A DNA stretch of 64,000 nt from Armigeres subalbatus (lineage: Eukaryota > Arthropoda > Insecta > Diptera > Culicidae): NCBI RefSeq assembly GCF_024139115.2, contig NC_085139.1, positions 68,925,203-68,989,202 on the forward strand, written 5' to 3'. Position numbers and translations under genes: made by a program. Shown here piece after piece: positions 45,801 through 56,179 of the stretch (position 1 is the first letter of the stretch; each line of letters begins with the position of its first letter). Under the pieces are notes generated by a model. It searched no databases. It saw nothing but the letters and a program-made list of their open reading frames with translations, and was not told where the DNA came from.

Positions 45801-46393
45801 TCCCAGTCCAGTCCCAGTTCCAATTCAGTTTTGTCTCGTTCCAGTCACAGTCCAGTCCCAGTTTAGTCCCAGTCCATCTACAGTCCGGTCTCAGTTCACT
45901 CCAAGCCCATTCCCAGTCCAGTTCCAGTCCAGTACCAGTTAAGCTTCAGTCCAGTCCCAATGCAGTCCCGGTCAAGTCCTAGCCCAGTCTCAGTCCAGTT
46001 TCATTCCAGTTTCATTCCAGTCCCAATCCAGTCACAGGTCGGTCCTACTCAAGTCTCAGTCCAGTCTCAGTCCAGATCCAGTCCTAGTTTCAATTCAGTT
46101 CTGTCTCATTCCAGTCTTAGTTCAGTCCCAGTCCATCCACAGTCCGGTGTAAGTCCAGCCCAAGTCCATTCCCAGTCCAGTTCCAGTTCAGTCCCAGTCC
46201 ACTTTCAGTTCCAGCCCCAGTTCAGTTCCAGTCCAGTTTCAGTCCAGTCCCAGTTAGAATTCAATTTTGTCTCGTTCCAGTCACATTCCAGTCTCAGTCC
46301 AGTCCCAATTAATTCCCAGTTCAGTCTCAGTCCATCCATAGTCCAGTTCCAGTTCAGTACCAGTTAAGTCCAAGTCCAGTTCCAGTCCAGCTG
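42821..46393 (+). repeat. 11-nt satellite, AGTCCC + AGTCC
   Basis: About 3.5 kb of tandem repeats whose basic unit is AGTCCCAGTCC (6+5 nt). Variants such as AGTTCC and AGTCTC are mixed in. Three units (33 nt) give an 11-residue periodic translation (PVPVQSQSSPS), so frames of 110-200 residues arise across it and are artefacts. Higher-order copies of about 75 bp recur at 45189-45262 and 45524-45598. A MITE interrupts at 43560-43761. Confidence 0.95.
43560..43761. mobile_element. 202-bp MITE with CCCAAGCAACCAAAAGT ends, inside satellite
   Basis: The 17-bp ends CCCAAGCAACCAAAAGT/inverted are near perfect. CA stands directly outside both ends (43558-43559, 43762-43763). The body contains paired GTGAACTT motifs. 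The ends and the CA flanks resemble those of the 6.2-kb element at 53437-59632. Confidence 0.85.
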
Positions 46394-47640
46394 CGGGACA
46401 TCTGCCTTGATGGGGGTGCTAGCCAGGCCTTCCGTTCCGTTCATCATTTCATTAAGGGCCTCTAGCCGCATTCGCCCTCTATAGCTAGTACAGTGTAAGA
46501 TACATTAAAATCTCCCGCAATGACTACGAATTCTTTCGGAAATTCCTTAACGAATTCTTTGTAAAATATTTCCGGAAATTCTTTCAAGAATTAGTCAGGA
46601 AATTTTATCGGCAATTCCTGAGAATACATTTTTGGAAAATCCTCCTGGCTTTCCTTCGGTAATTCTCTCCGGGTGAATCGGAATTAACTGCGGGAATTTC
46701 TTCAGGTTTCGCCCGTGCATTGAAGCCTCCTGCAATGAATACTTCCTTGCTCGACTTCCTTCGAGAATTCCTCCGAGAAACCCTCCCTGAATTCCTCCTG
46801 TTTTTTCGGAATTTCCTCTGGAAACTCTCTGAGGATTCACCCATGCATTGAAGTTTCCTGCAGTGACTACTTTTTCCAAGAAGTTCCAAGAGAGTTCTTC
46901 AGGGAATTCCATGTTGTATTCATCCGGTAATTAAATTGGCATTTCCTGTTGTAATTTCTCCCGGAACTCCTTGGGAAAACCTCCTGGAGTTCCCTTAGGA
47001 TTCCCTACTTATTTAAGTCTTGTGCAATAATTCCTCCGAGAAATCCCCGAGAATTCCTCCAAGACAATTTAAGCCTCCTGCGATCCTTAAATCCAGTTCC
47101 AGTCCGATTCCAGATCAGTCTCATTCCAGTCACAAAGCAGTCTTAGTCAGGTTCCAATTCCGTTCTATTCCAGACCCAGCTCACTCCCAGTTCAGTCCAA
47201 GTCCATTCCCAGTCCAGCCCCAGTCCAGTCCCAGTTGAGTTTCAGTCCCATTTTCAGTCAAATTCCAGTCCAGTTCAGTTCCATTCCAGTCCAAGACTAG
47301 TTTTTTGCACGATTTTTCCTCGGGAATTCCTCCGCTAATTCTTTCAGAAATTCCTCCATGAATTCCTTGTTAAATTAATCCAGGTTTTGCTTCTGGAAAT
47401 TCTTCTGGATTTTTTTTTTGGGATTTCCTTCAGGAATTCTTTTAGAATTCAGAGTGCATTCTTTCGTGAATTCCTGCGGGAATTCTTTCGGGATTCGCCC
47501 ACACATTGAAGTCTCATGCAGTAACTTCCTCCGCGAATTCTTTCAGAAAATCTTCCGTGAATTTCTTCAGGAATTCCTCCGAGGAATCCCTCTAGTAGCT
47601 CTCCTAGTAATTAATCAACTCCAGGGGCTTTATTGTTTTT
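46394..47640 (-). repeat. 12-nt GAATTC satellite mixed with LINE endonuclease codons
   Basis: On the minus strand, GGAATTCC-containing 12-nt units alternate with short pieces encoding A-G-[DNG]-F-N (near 46515, 46720, 46855 and 47510), the conserved GDFNA motif of LINE endonucleases. The array therefore seems to have grown from an endonuclease segment. 47089-47295 is an inserted block of the AGTCC satellite. Reading frames here (such as 46595-46912) are not genes. Confidence 0.7.
47089..47295 (+). repeat. 207-bp block copied from AGTCC satellite
   Basis: Same length and about 98% identical to 44135-44341 (four differences by eye), but embedded in the 12-nt GAATTC array about 3 kb away. Confidence 0.9.
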
Positions 47641-47893
47641 AGTCGGCCAATCTCCTCTTGGTTTTCCTTGAAATCCGGAGCTGGAGAACGTATGTCCTGC
47701 GCACCTGCTCCTAGGTTCGGCATTATACCGCCATCGTTGTCTGCCACATCGCTATTCAGGTGCTGTATCTCCTTACACTTTTTAGTAAGAAGGTTCCTGT
47801 TTAACTTCTCAAAGAACTATCGTGTGTTATTAGCGCGGTACAGTTGCTCCGCATTTTCACGGTCTCGATCTTTCTGCTGGCGCATTGTTGAAA
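47605..47893 (-). pseudogene. RTE-type LINE fragment, endonuclease-RT linker
   Basis: The minus strand encodes RQQKDRDRENAEQLYRANNTR, then SDVADNDGGIM and QEEIGRLK. These match residues about 410-525 of the intact element at 9431-12472, with a deletion of about 60 bp. Frame is broken. Confidence 0.8.
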
Positions 47894-48887
47894 ATCAGCA
47901 AAAAATTTGCCGAAAACCAGCTAACAAACGTCACTTTTGCCGGGATATCAATTTTTTGTTTTCCTGGGCAAACAGCTGTGCGGATTTTGCCGAGCTACCG
48001 AAATAAAAACTAATTGTGTGTACATCGAACACCAAATTTACGCAGGCATAGGGGAGACTGGGGAGACTTGATCCCCTTTTCTAATTTCCGATGTATCACA
48101 GCCAACAAAGGATATTGCGCTAAGGATATTGTGTAATACACTGGGGTCGTCTTTCACACAAATCGTTTTTAAGTGACTGATTTTACACGATTTTTCAGCC
48201 CTGGAAATACGTGGGAGCAGAAAATTAATTTTTGATGGAGTCGTTATTTTTGTGCGAGCTTTGGTATTTACGCATTTTTGCGGATTAAGCGGAGCGCCTC
48301 CCTCTCGTGGAAACCGAATTCCGTGTATATTGTGTATTATGAGATGAGGGATCGATTCCCGCTTCAGTCATGGAAGCTCTTCGATGGCAGAAATATTCTT
48401 CGTTCTACTGGGTATTGACCTTTTACTTTGGTAGTTCAGTGTTCAGTCTGAAAAGCCACTGGCTGATAACAGTGAAATTGTCTTTTTCAATCTTTGGATG
48501 TTTCAGTCGTTTTCCTGATTACATATTCAGATTTTTAGACCTTTGCTTATTTGCTTATTTGCTTTGCTTCTGATATCCCAGTTCTTTCAGATGCTAGAGC
48601 AGACTCAGATCCTTCCGATTCTGATTATTGTCATGACCTAAATTTTCAGAATATATTCAAATATATTTGGTTCCATAAACCCCAAATCCTTAAAATTCTC
48701 ACATTCTATACACCCTCCAGGATATCCAAATGCTTCAGATTTCTAAGAATTTTGCGTTATCCAGAGTCTGGGATCTAAACTAAACTTAATAATCCGTGGG
48801 ATGCCTAGATTATATAATACTTACGGGAATTGACTGTTTTCTCAAAATTATTCAAACCTTCATTTTTTAAATTCAATTGACCCTGTC
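47894..48887. other. No recognisable gene
   Basis: GGGGAGACTGGGGAGACTTG near 48052-48071 looks like part of a dispersed repeat. An isolated B-box-like GGATCGATTCC lies near 48349-48359. The rest is AT-rich. Confidence 0.4.
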
Positions 48888-49610
48888 ACAACCCTGCGAG
48901 ATGCGAAGCACCTTTGCGTTCAACATCACCCTTGTCTATGAGTTTATCTAGCTCCGACCCTGGCTCGTTAACTGTCAACCACCCACCGGTCGACGGGTGA
49001 CAGGCAGCTAATCGTAAGTAGCAACAAAAGAGCACAGTTGAGTCAGCAGAAAGTGAAAGTGCATTAGCATAGGTGAGGTGTTACAATTACTAAAAATTGA
49101 ATAAGTTTTTACTAAAGGTGAATTGATTATCCTACTTAAATCTAGCTTATTTAGTACTCATAAGCGCAGTGTCACGGTTGATTATATTATTACTTATACT
49201 TAATCTACATGCAAAAAGAAGGTAAAATCGAACATTGAATTCATGCAAACTTAACCTAACAGCTCATGCCTTCCACAGTAATTATATACTCACTACGAAA
49301 ATAGTACGGATCGTTGCGAACTAGTACGGGCAAATTATCACTAGAAAGAAACTAAACGTAAGTAGTTAGCATGCATTTGTTATTATTGAATATCTATGAT
49401 GTATCCAAGCCCAAGAAAACCCTAAAAAAAACACTTATACACTATTATTCACATGCAAACGATAAAACTAATTCGACATATGTATTTTCTCCCCAAAGGA
49501 ATTCTATAACTCCTTCTCTACTTCACAATAAATATAAGAGTTACGAAACCGGAAAACCATACTTTCTATTTGTCCGATTGCTAGCGCAATATTTTATAAA
49601 ATCCGTTTAA
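48888..49610 (+). mobile_element. Probable 5' LTR and leader of BEL/Pao retrotransposon
   Basis: Non-coding sequence starting TGTCACAACCC and lying directly upstream of BEL/Pao gag. A TG start, length of about 700 bp and position fit an LTR. No second LTR is present in the window, so neither boundary can be confirmed. A GC-rich step (GATCGGGGGC, 49611-49620) may mark the end of the LTR and the primer site. Confidence 0.4.
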
Positions 49611-49845
49611 GATCGGGGGCTTCAGTCAGTGTGTCGGTCAGAAGCGGGGAACTTCCCCATCGAGCCAAAATCCGCCGCCGGGAGTGATCTGTGAGATATG
49701 TCGGCAACCACATAACAGCCGTATGGTAACGTGTGATGAGTGCGGACAGTGGTATCATTTCGCGTGTGTCAGTGTGGATTCGAGTGTTCAGGATGTGGAG
49801 TGGTGCTGCAAGAAATGCCTGGAGGCGGCGAATAAACTTCCAACC
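49611..49845 (+). pseudogene. BEL/Pao gag, N-terminal PHD-type zinc finger
   Basis: 49690-49822 encodes a C4HC3-like finger: CEIC, CDEC, WYHFAC, WCCKKC. Such PHD fingers occur at the N-terminus of gag in mosquito BEL/Pao elements. No in-frame ATG is left upstream. The frame is cut at 49845 by a hAT insertion and continues at 51741 after the target duplication. Confidence 0.8.
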
Positions 49846-50021
49846 TAGGGTGGTCTAACCGGTAGTACCGAAACCGGTAATACCGGTATTACCGGCCAAT
49901 TTTGGGTACCGAAAATACCGGTATTAGAGACGGAAAATACCGGTATTTTCGGTATTTAAAATTTTGCTGTCAGTATAAAAAATCTGACTTTTTCTTCAAT
50001 GAACATTGTTGATATCGTCCA

Positions 50022-50666
50022 AGGTTGATATCGTAACGGGCTTGGTGGTCATATGGCTACCGCTTCTGCCTCATACGCAGGAGGTCGTGGGTTCAATCCC
50101 AGGCCCGTTCCATTCTCCTACTTTGTATCTTTTCATATATTTCTCATGTTCTAGCAATCGCTAGAACTGCAAATGGGCTTTCATACCATTTCTATCTTCT
50201 ATCCCCCTATAACTACAACTTGATTAGTTCTAGCAGGTAACTGTTAGAATTCGAAATGAGCGAAAAGTTCGTTTCGGCATCGAATTAGAATACTACACCA
50301 CCACCCTTTCATTACTATCACATTGGCAACCCGTTAACCAAGACGAACCTCTGCCATAAAAACCCTAACCCCCAGATTCCAATAAAATTCCGCAGGAACT
50401 CGTGGCGAGTGCAGAGGTGTTCTCGGCTTGCAGTGGGCGAGTGACTGCATCATCAATTCCTTCCCATCCCCGATGACCGTGAGGACGTGGCCAGCGCCAT
50501 TATCGACCTTCCAAAATACTAGAGCTCTCGGACTGTGTACATTGAGGTTGGAGTGCAAATCCCATGCTTCCATTCATTGGTTCCCTGTGCAATTGCGATT
50601 GTTCTGGTCGATCACGGAGTAGCAACTACGAAATGCACGGTCATCATGCAAAAAAAAAAAAAAGAA
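50022..50666 (+). repeat. tRNA-headed SINE inside hAT, 24-bp target duplication
   Basis: AATGAACATTGTTGATATCG and the next four bases (TCCA) occur at 49998-50021 and 50667-50690. The head (50035-50112) folds like a tRNA: acceptor AACGGGC/GCCCGTT, anticodon loop CTCATAC (anticodon CAT), B-box-like GGTTCAATCC and a final CCA. The T-arm loop is one base short, so it is not a working tRNA gene. A 520-bp body and a 13-A tail follow. An extra TTGATATCGT at the 5' junction points to template switching. Confidence 0.85.
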
Positions 50667-50828
50667 AATGAACATTGTTGATATCGTCCAGAATTTTCCC
50701 GCAATGTAAGAAATTATAAAAACTGTACGAGCCGTAGTAGTTCTTTTCCTTGAAAACACGTGTGAAAAACGATTTTCTGCAAAAATATGTCCGTTCTGAA
50801 TTCGGAAAAGAATTTGAATTAGTGGCTG

Positions 50829-51490
50829 GTGCCAAGGCACGCTGAAATAATTCAAGCCCTCGAACCTGTTCAAGCTGTTGTGGAACTAATGCTCTGTGAG
50901 TTCTGCTCTCTATATGAAGTCGACGTGCCGTTCCAATTTACGTTGGAACTATTATCAGATCAAGCCACAGAAACGTCCGCCACTATTTCGATGCTTTTAA
51001 GGAATGAATCCAAGAGAGACGATCCAAATACGCCGATCTTTTTGCTTTTTTGAATAATTCTGCCGTGAAGCAATTGATCAGAAACGATTTTGGCATTTTC
51101 TTCAAGACATCCAGAGCTACTTTGATAAGGCAAGCGTATGGGATCTTGAAGCGTCTAATCATTCCTGATGCGATCGTTAAAACTGAGATAACGACCATAC
51201 ATGACGATCGGTACGAAGAAGATGCCTCTTTAAATATTTTTCTGGTTTATCGGTTGAAGAACAACTTGTGAAGAGACTGTAGCAAAGCAAAACACTTGCG
51301 TTGCTGGTGGCAAATACGTTGACTCCAGGATCCTTGCATTCAATCCGTAAGGAATGAATAGGAAGGGATTAAGGGCAAGTATTTGACACTGATTTTCGAC
51401 GGTCTTGGAATTATTCATCCTACTTCGGTTGAACCAGAGAGGGCATTCTCAGTAGTTGGCTGCTAACAAAAATCCAATGCGGATTGGGAG
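50829..51490 (+). pseudogene. hAT transposase remnants with C-terminal dimerisation motif
   Basis: Frames at 50829-51053, 51050-51271 and 51390-51490 are out of register. The last encodes TSVEPERAFSVVG, the conserved core of the hAT C-terminal dimerisation domain. The catalytic part is not recognisable, and the N-terminal BED finger is absent. Non-functional. Confidence 0.75.
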
Positions 51491-51740
51491 ATGAGTCGCT
51501 CAGTATGTAATGTCTACTTAAGTTTCGCTTTGCCCAGCTCAACAAGCAATGATTTTAACATTTAAAATTTGTCCACAAATATGGTTTTTCATCCAGAAGT
51601 CCAAATCAAAAGATTTTCTTTTACTACCTGTAATTTTCACAAAAACCGGTATTCTACCGGTATTACCGGTTTTGACTCCATCAAATACCGAAAACCGGTA
51701 TTTGACAAAAATGGCCGATACCGACCACCCTATTCCAACC

Positions 51741-52445
51741 GGAACAGCCACAGCTGAAATTGCAAGCAAAGGAGTAAAACCAAAGTCAGCAAGCGGAGCA
51801 CCAACGGATCCGAGTTTGGAAGAGTATCTACAGAAACAGCTGACGGCGATGCAGAAGAAGTTCGAGAGGATGATGAAGGAGAAAGAAGACCAGCATCTGA
51901 AGGAGCTCAGAGATCAACGGAAGAAATATGAACAGGATCTGAAGAATTTGGAGCGCCGATTGCAGGAGCAAAAGGTAAACCAACCTTGGCAGACTGGAAC
52001 AGCAAGAAAGGGATTGTCTGGCGATCAACCCACGCAATTGTCGATTGGTGGTGGAGCGACAGCAAGTTCGTTTGACAATTTGCCTCTTCAAGGCGGCTTT
52101 GGTGGACCATCGGTAGCTGCGTACGGAAACCCACAACTGCCTTTGACACTCGGAGCAGGACCAACAGCAAGTTCAACCGGTAATCCACTGCCACGAATCA
52201 GTAGGCACGACGAAAGCCAAGACGATGATGTTCTAGCACAGGAGCAGAAGTTGCTGGAAGGAAGGCAGGCATTAGAAAGGAAGCATTTCGAAGAACGGAA
52301 TAGGTTGCTACATCGTCATACGTCGATTGATGGAGAGGCTAATGGTAGAGGTACCGGATTGAATGCTTAAGGTACTGTCTTTCAGCCAAATTTTAGCAGT
52401 TTCGTCGGTGGCCCCACGCTAAGCCAAAGTCAAATCTCAGCACGC
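51741..52445 (+). pseudogene. BEL/Pao gag, coiled-coil part
   Basis: Continues the gag frame after the hAT. Residues from SLEEYLQKQLTAMQKKFERM onward form a long charged coiled coil (51810-51980). A Gly/Ser/Thr-rich stretch and a second charged helix (LLEGRQALERKHFEERNRLL) follow. A TAA at 52368-52370 stops the frame. The same frame continues with [10 protein letters not shown], the start of the conserved gag domain. Confidence 0.75.
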
Positions 52446-53436
52446 CAAGCTGTTACTAAAGAACTTCCATTGTTTTCTGATAACCCAGAAACCCCGCTTT
52501 TCGTCGCAAGCTACGAGAATTTTACCAGGATCTGTGGATATAGCGACGAGGAGAACATGTTGTTACAGCTGTTACTAAAGAACTTCCATTGTTTTCTGGT
52601 AACCCAGAAGAATGGCCGCTTTTCCTCGCAAGCTATGAGAATTTTACCAGGATCTGTTGATATAGCGACGAGGAGAACATGTTGCGGCTTCAAAGAAGTC
52701 TGAAGGGGAAGGCTATGGAAGCGGTGCGCTGTCGTCTGTTGCATCCTGCGAGCTTACCTGGATTACTGGCAACCCTAAAAACCCTCTTTGGAAGGCCGGA
52801 AATCATTGTTCATTCGATTATCAATTCGGGAGATGCCGCCACCGAAGGCGGAGAAACTGCAGTCATTGATTGATTTCGGAGTTGCAGTTCAAAACATATG
52901 TGCTACCATTACTGCTTCAGGACTGCAAGAATACATGTGCAATGTGACGCTACTTCAGGAGCTGACAGAGAGATTGCCGCTGTCAATAAGGTTGAACTGA
53001 GCATACCATCGACAGGGGTTAGCGAGAGTTTCGCTTTCGGAGTTTGGAGATTGATTGGGAAGATTTTTCCAAGCAGCGAGCATTGTGACGTTACCATCTC
53101 TCAGTGCTTCGAAACAAGAAAGGCGCGGACGAAGGGAAGACAACTACGTCAACGTTCACTCTGAAAGTAAGCCATATGTCACGTTTTCTACAAAAGACAG
53201 TCCCGTTACAGCTACAAAATGCTGTCCCGTTTGCAAGTGTGACTGTGTCGGCCCAGAGAAGTGTCAGAAGTTCCTCGACATAGACGTCGGTTCCCACTGG
53301 TCAGTGTTTAAGGAGCAGAAGCTGTGTAGGAAGTGTTTACGGAAACATTTCGGCGCCTGTCAAGTGAGAACACCGTGCGGGAGGAATGGCTGCACATTCA
53401 TGCGTGAAAGACTTCTACACGACGACAAGCGGTACA
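52446..53436 (+). pseudogene. BEL/Pao gag core and zinc cluster, interrupted
   Basis: The Pao-type gag domain ([16 protein letters not shown], then LRLQRSLKGKAMEAVR and LKTLFGRPE) is broken by a 120-bp tandem duplication (52449-52688) and several frameshifts. The C-terminal cluster (53215-53400) reads CCPVCKCDCV, CRKCLRKHFGAC and CGRNGC, typical of the end of BEL/Pao gag. At 53437 a CCCAAG-ended element is inserted, and coding resumes in phase at 59635. Confidence 0.85.
52449..52688 (+). repeat. Two-copy 120-bp tandem duplication in gag
   Basis: GCTGTTACTAAAGAACTTCC starts both copies (52449, 52569). The second keeps the ancestral EEWPLF codons, while the first has a small deletion there. 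The divergence is about 6%. Confidence 0.9.
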
Positions 53437-53469
53437 CCCAAGTAGCACACGCAACATCTTTATAAACGC

Positions 53470-54345
53470 ACCTTGTTTCTATTCAGTTTCATTAAAGGCA
53501 TTGGAAAAACATCAAAGCACGAAAAAGTTGCATCAAGATGTCAAAAACGTTCGAATTGTGATCAATGTTTCATTAACATCAACCCCGTGAAACAAGCACT
53601 AGTTCTTGAAGCCACCGTTTGTTGGTGTGGCGCTAGTGCTGTTCTTGAAATTTAAAGCTCCGTTCATATTGTACCGTATATTTCGCGCGGGTATTTAATT
53701 ATGTATCGCAAAATGATTTTCGATCGTGAAAATTTAAATTTCAATAACTTAAGTTATATTGTTTTGTTTTCTTCATTTATTCAGCATTTTAAGTGCGGTA
53801 ATAGCTGCCACAATATAATTATCATCAAAATCAGCCGAAATTATCACCGAAAAAAAAACAATAAATTAATTTCAATAGCCGCCACAATTTACATGTTCTG
53901 GTAAGGTGCAATCTATTTGACTTTTGTCTTGTGTCGTTTGTAATCGCAGCGATCATCATCATCCTCATGAATTTATCATTATTGGCGAATAAAGGTTGCA
54001 TGAAGAAGACTAAGTCTAAGGATAATATTTGGAAAAAAAATGCACGAGGAAACATACGGAAAGTGTTTTAAAATTCTTCTCAAAAATTTTAGGAGCAATT
54101 TGATTTAAAACGGTTAGCAGTTTTTTCGCAATTTTTTGATTTCAAATTTTATTTTGTGATATCACACTTGATACACAGTATGACATAAGTCAAACCCCGT
54201 ACTATTTTCCGTTTTAAATCAAACTACTTCTAGACATTCCAAAATAAGCGGCCGTTAGCGCTCGTAAGATGCTGTAGATGACCACAATTATCATTCGATT
54301 TTGACAATTTAGGGATGCCTGGACCGGAAATTTACCGAAAAATTA
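53470..54345. other. Interior of CCCAAG element, no gene
   Basis: AT-rich, with short unrelated frames (such as 53473-53655 and 53701-53904). No transposase motif. Confidence 0.45.
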
Positions 54346-54950
54346 GGGTAAACAAATTGATTTGGACCCCTACATATTTTGGACCCTCCTGTTGACATTT
54401 TATTGATATCTGAACTAAATTCAATGCCGCTGCTGCAACCCGCATGGTCTTTATGTAAATAAAATTGCTGCGAATGTGTTTAACTAGTTTCATGTGCGAA
54501 AATAACGATATTTGGATGAAATGTTGATGAAATCAATTTTTTCAAGAACGCAAGCGTTACAATACGTTACGCTTCAAAGCATACATCATTGCAAATTGAA
54601 ATCGATGCAATCTTCACATTGATGCATGTCAATCGAAAGATAAGACTTTGCTTTAGCTCAAATGACCTGTGCAAATTGAAAATTCATTTTTGAACAGAGG
54701 GGGTGTCTAAAATGTGTACATTTGGGGGTCCAAAATATGTTGCACTTTCCAAAACGAAGAATATTTTCATTTCAGATAGTTAAAAATCTAAGCGATTTAT
54801 AAACATCCGATGTTCATTTCAAACTTCCTTTTCATAAATAAGACTTTCATCTATGAAATTTTGTGATTCTAGTCTGTATCACCCGACTCATTTGAAAGAT
54901 ATAAGCGGATATAGCACTTCCTCTAGGGATCCAAAATGCAACATTTACCC
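54346..54950. mobile_element. TA-flanked MITE, GGGTAAA ends
   Basis: GGGTAAACAAATTGATTTGG and the inverted right end GGGTAAATGTTGCATTTTGG share about two thirds of their first 25 bases, including GGGTAAA and TTTGGA(C/T)CCC. TA flanks both ends (54344-54345, 54951-54952). Further GGACCC/GGGTCC motifs lie inside. Non-coding, 605 bp. Confidence 0.65.
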
Positions 54951-54952
54951 TA

Positions 54953-55400
54953 AACTTGAAAGTCTTAAAAAAGGCTGATGCACCTCCCAAAACCATTAAA
55001 ACGTAAATCTATATTATACGATAATTATTGAACTGCCTCTATGAGATATGAGACAGCAACTACTTTTCAGTTGACGAACTTAATTCATCTACTATTTGAT
55101 CTTGACGCATTAACTCTTTGGTTAAAAACTTGAGCTCACTATAATGTGGGCGTCGAAACTAAGATAAATTAATCTAGTCATTGTACGTGTCATCGACAGG
55201 TGTTTTATGAAACACTATTGGAACCTTTTTTCTTTACATTTGATCTGATCCAACTGGAAGTGGATGTCGCATTTTGGATAAAATTTTTCTTTAAACTGGA
55301 CCATTTGTGTGTTGACAGAATAATAGATTTTTGAAGCATAATTGACTTATAGCGTTAAAATCAAGAGACTAAAAATAATAACTATCGAGCTGCCAATGAT
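54953..55400. other. No recognisable gene
   Basis: AT-rich spacer between two MITEs. Confidence 0.4.
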
Positions 55401-55408
55401 CATGCACC

Positions 55409-55606
55409 AAAAGATATTTTAGTTACCAGATAAAGATTGTCGCTTCGGTTCCCTTTGTTCTGCTGTCCGAAACTTGTTGGGTACCTACCTGTCAAATCGT
55501 ATGTATTTTTCCTTTTTGACATTTAGATCCCCTATCCTCGCCAGCAAAAGATGTTCCGGACAGCGACGACAGCGACAATGTTTATCTGGTAACTAAAATA
55601 TGTTTT
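55409..55606. mobile_element. 198-bp MITE with 8-bp target duplication
   Basis: Arms begin with a 26-base repeat (from 55409, containing TTTTAGTTACCAGATAAA) that is inverted, with one mismatch, at 55581-55606. TTGTCGCT continues it inward. CATGCACC is duplicated at 55401-55408 and 55607-55614. An 8-bp duplication fits hAT or P superfamilies; the ends do not decide it. Confidence 0.85.
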
Positions 55607-55614
55607 CATGCACC

Positions 55615-56002
55615 GGAAAAAAGTTCTTTTAGCTGACGAGAAACCTAACCATACTGCTCATGTCGCAAATGTATAAAATTTGAATTTATGAGTTATGATG
55701 TTAATATTAATTAATCTTAAGAATCCTAAGTAACCCAAGAATAAAATCAGATTAGTAGTGATTCAAATTGTACTGCTGCATTTAATTTTATTATGAATCT
55801 GAAACATGCATTCTCCCAGCAGCTGCCTCAGATTAATTTAAGTTAAGATTCAAAAGCTCAAAACTGTTGCACAGCTTTGTTCTATTTTCTGCAGATTGAA
55901 TCACGAGATTCAAATTTTGTATGTTTAGGCGATTGAACGCGTTATTTTAACTACGGAATTTGGATCAATGCACTTTGCAATTACGCCGCATTTCTGAGCA
56001 GC
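55615..56002. other. No recognisable gene
   Basis: AT-rich spacer, nothing supported. Confidence 0.4.
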
Positions 56003-56121
56003 AAAATAAATAATAATCTATCTATCTTCTTCTTCTATCTTCTATCTATATCTATCTATATCTATATCTATATCTATATCTATCTATATCTATCTATCTA
56101 TCTATATCTATATATCTATAT
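56003..56121 (+). repeat. TATC/TATATC microsatellite
   Basis: About 110 bp of TCTATCTATATC-type repeats directly upstream of the Helitron-like element. Confidence 0.95.
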
Positions 56122-56179
56122 TCTATATTATATATATAAAACTCAATGTTTGTATGTTTGTATGTATGTTTGTATGTAT

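Larger units (their letters stand above)
49846..51732 (+). mobile_element. hAT transposon inserted in BEL/Pao gag
   Basis: Ends TAGGGTGGTC/inverted are flanked by exact 8-bp repeats TTCCAACC (49838-49845, 51733-51740). Both subterminal regions are full of ACCGGTA-type motifs. The interior encodes fragments of a hAT transposase (50829-51480). A SINE is nested at 50022-50666. A truncated second copy lies inverted at 885-1469. Confidence 0.93.

Noticed and set aside
44281..45982. Frames of 110-200 residues rich in PVPVQSQSSPS on the plus strand.
   Set aside because: They are the three-unit (33-nt) translation of the AGTCC satellite. Any stop-free run of it gives such frames.
50035..50112. A functional tRNA-Met (CAT) gene.
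   Set aside because: The T-arm is one base short, a final CCA is encoded, and it lies at the head of an A-tailed SINE with target duplication.
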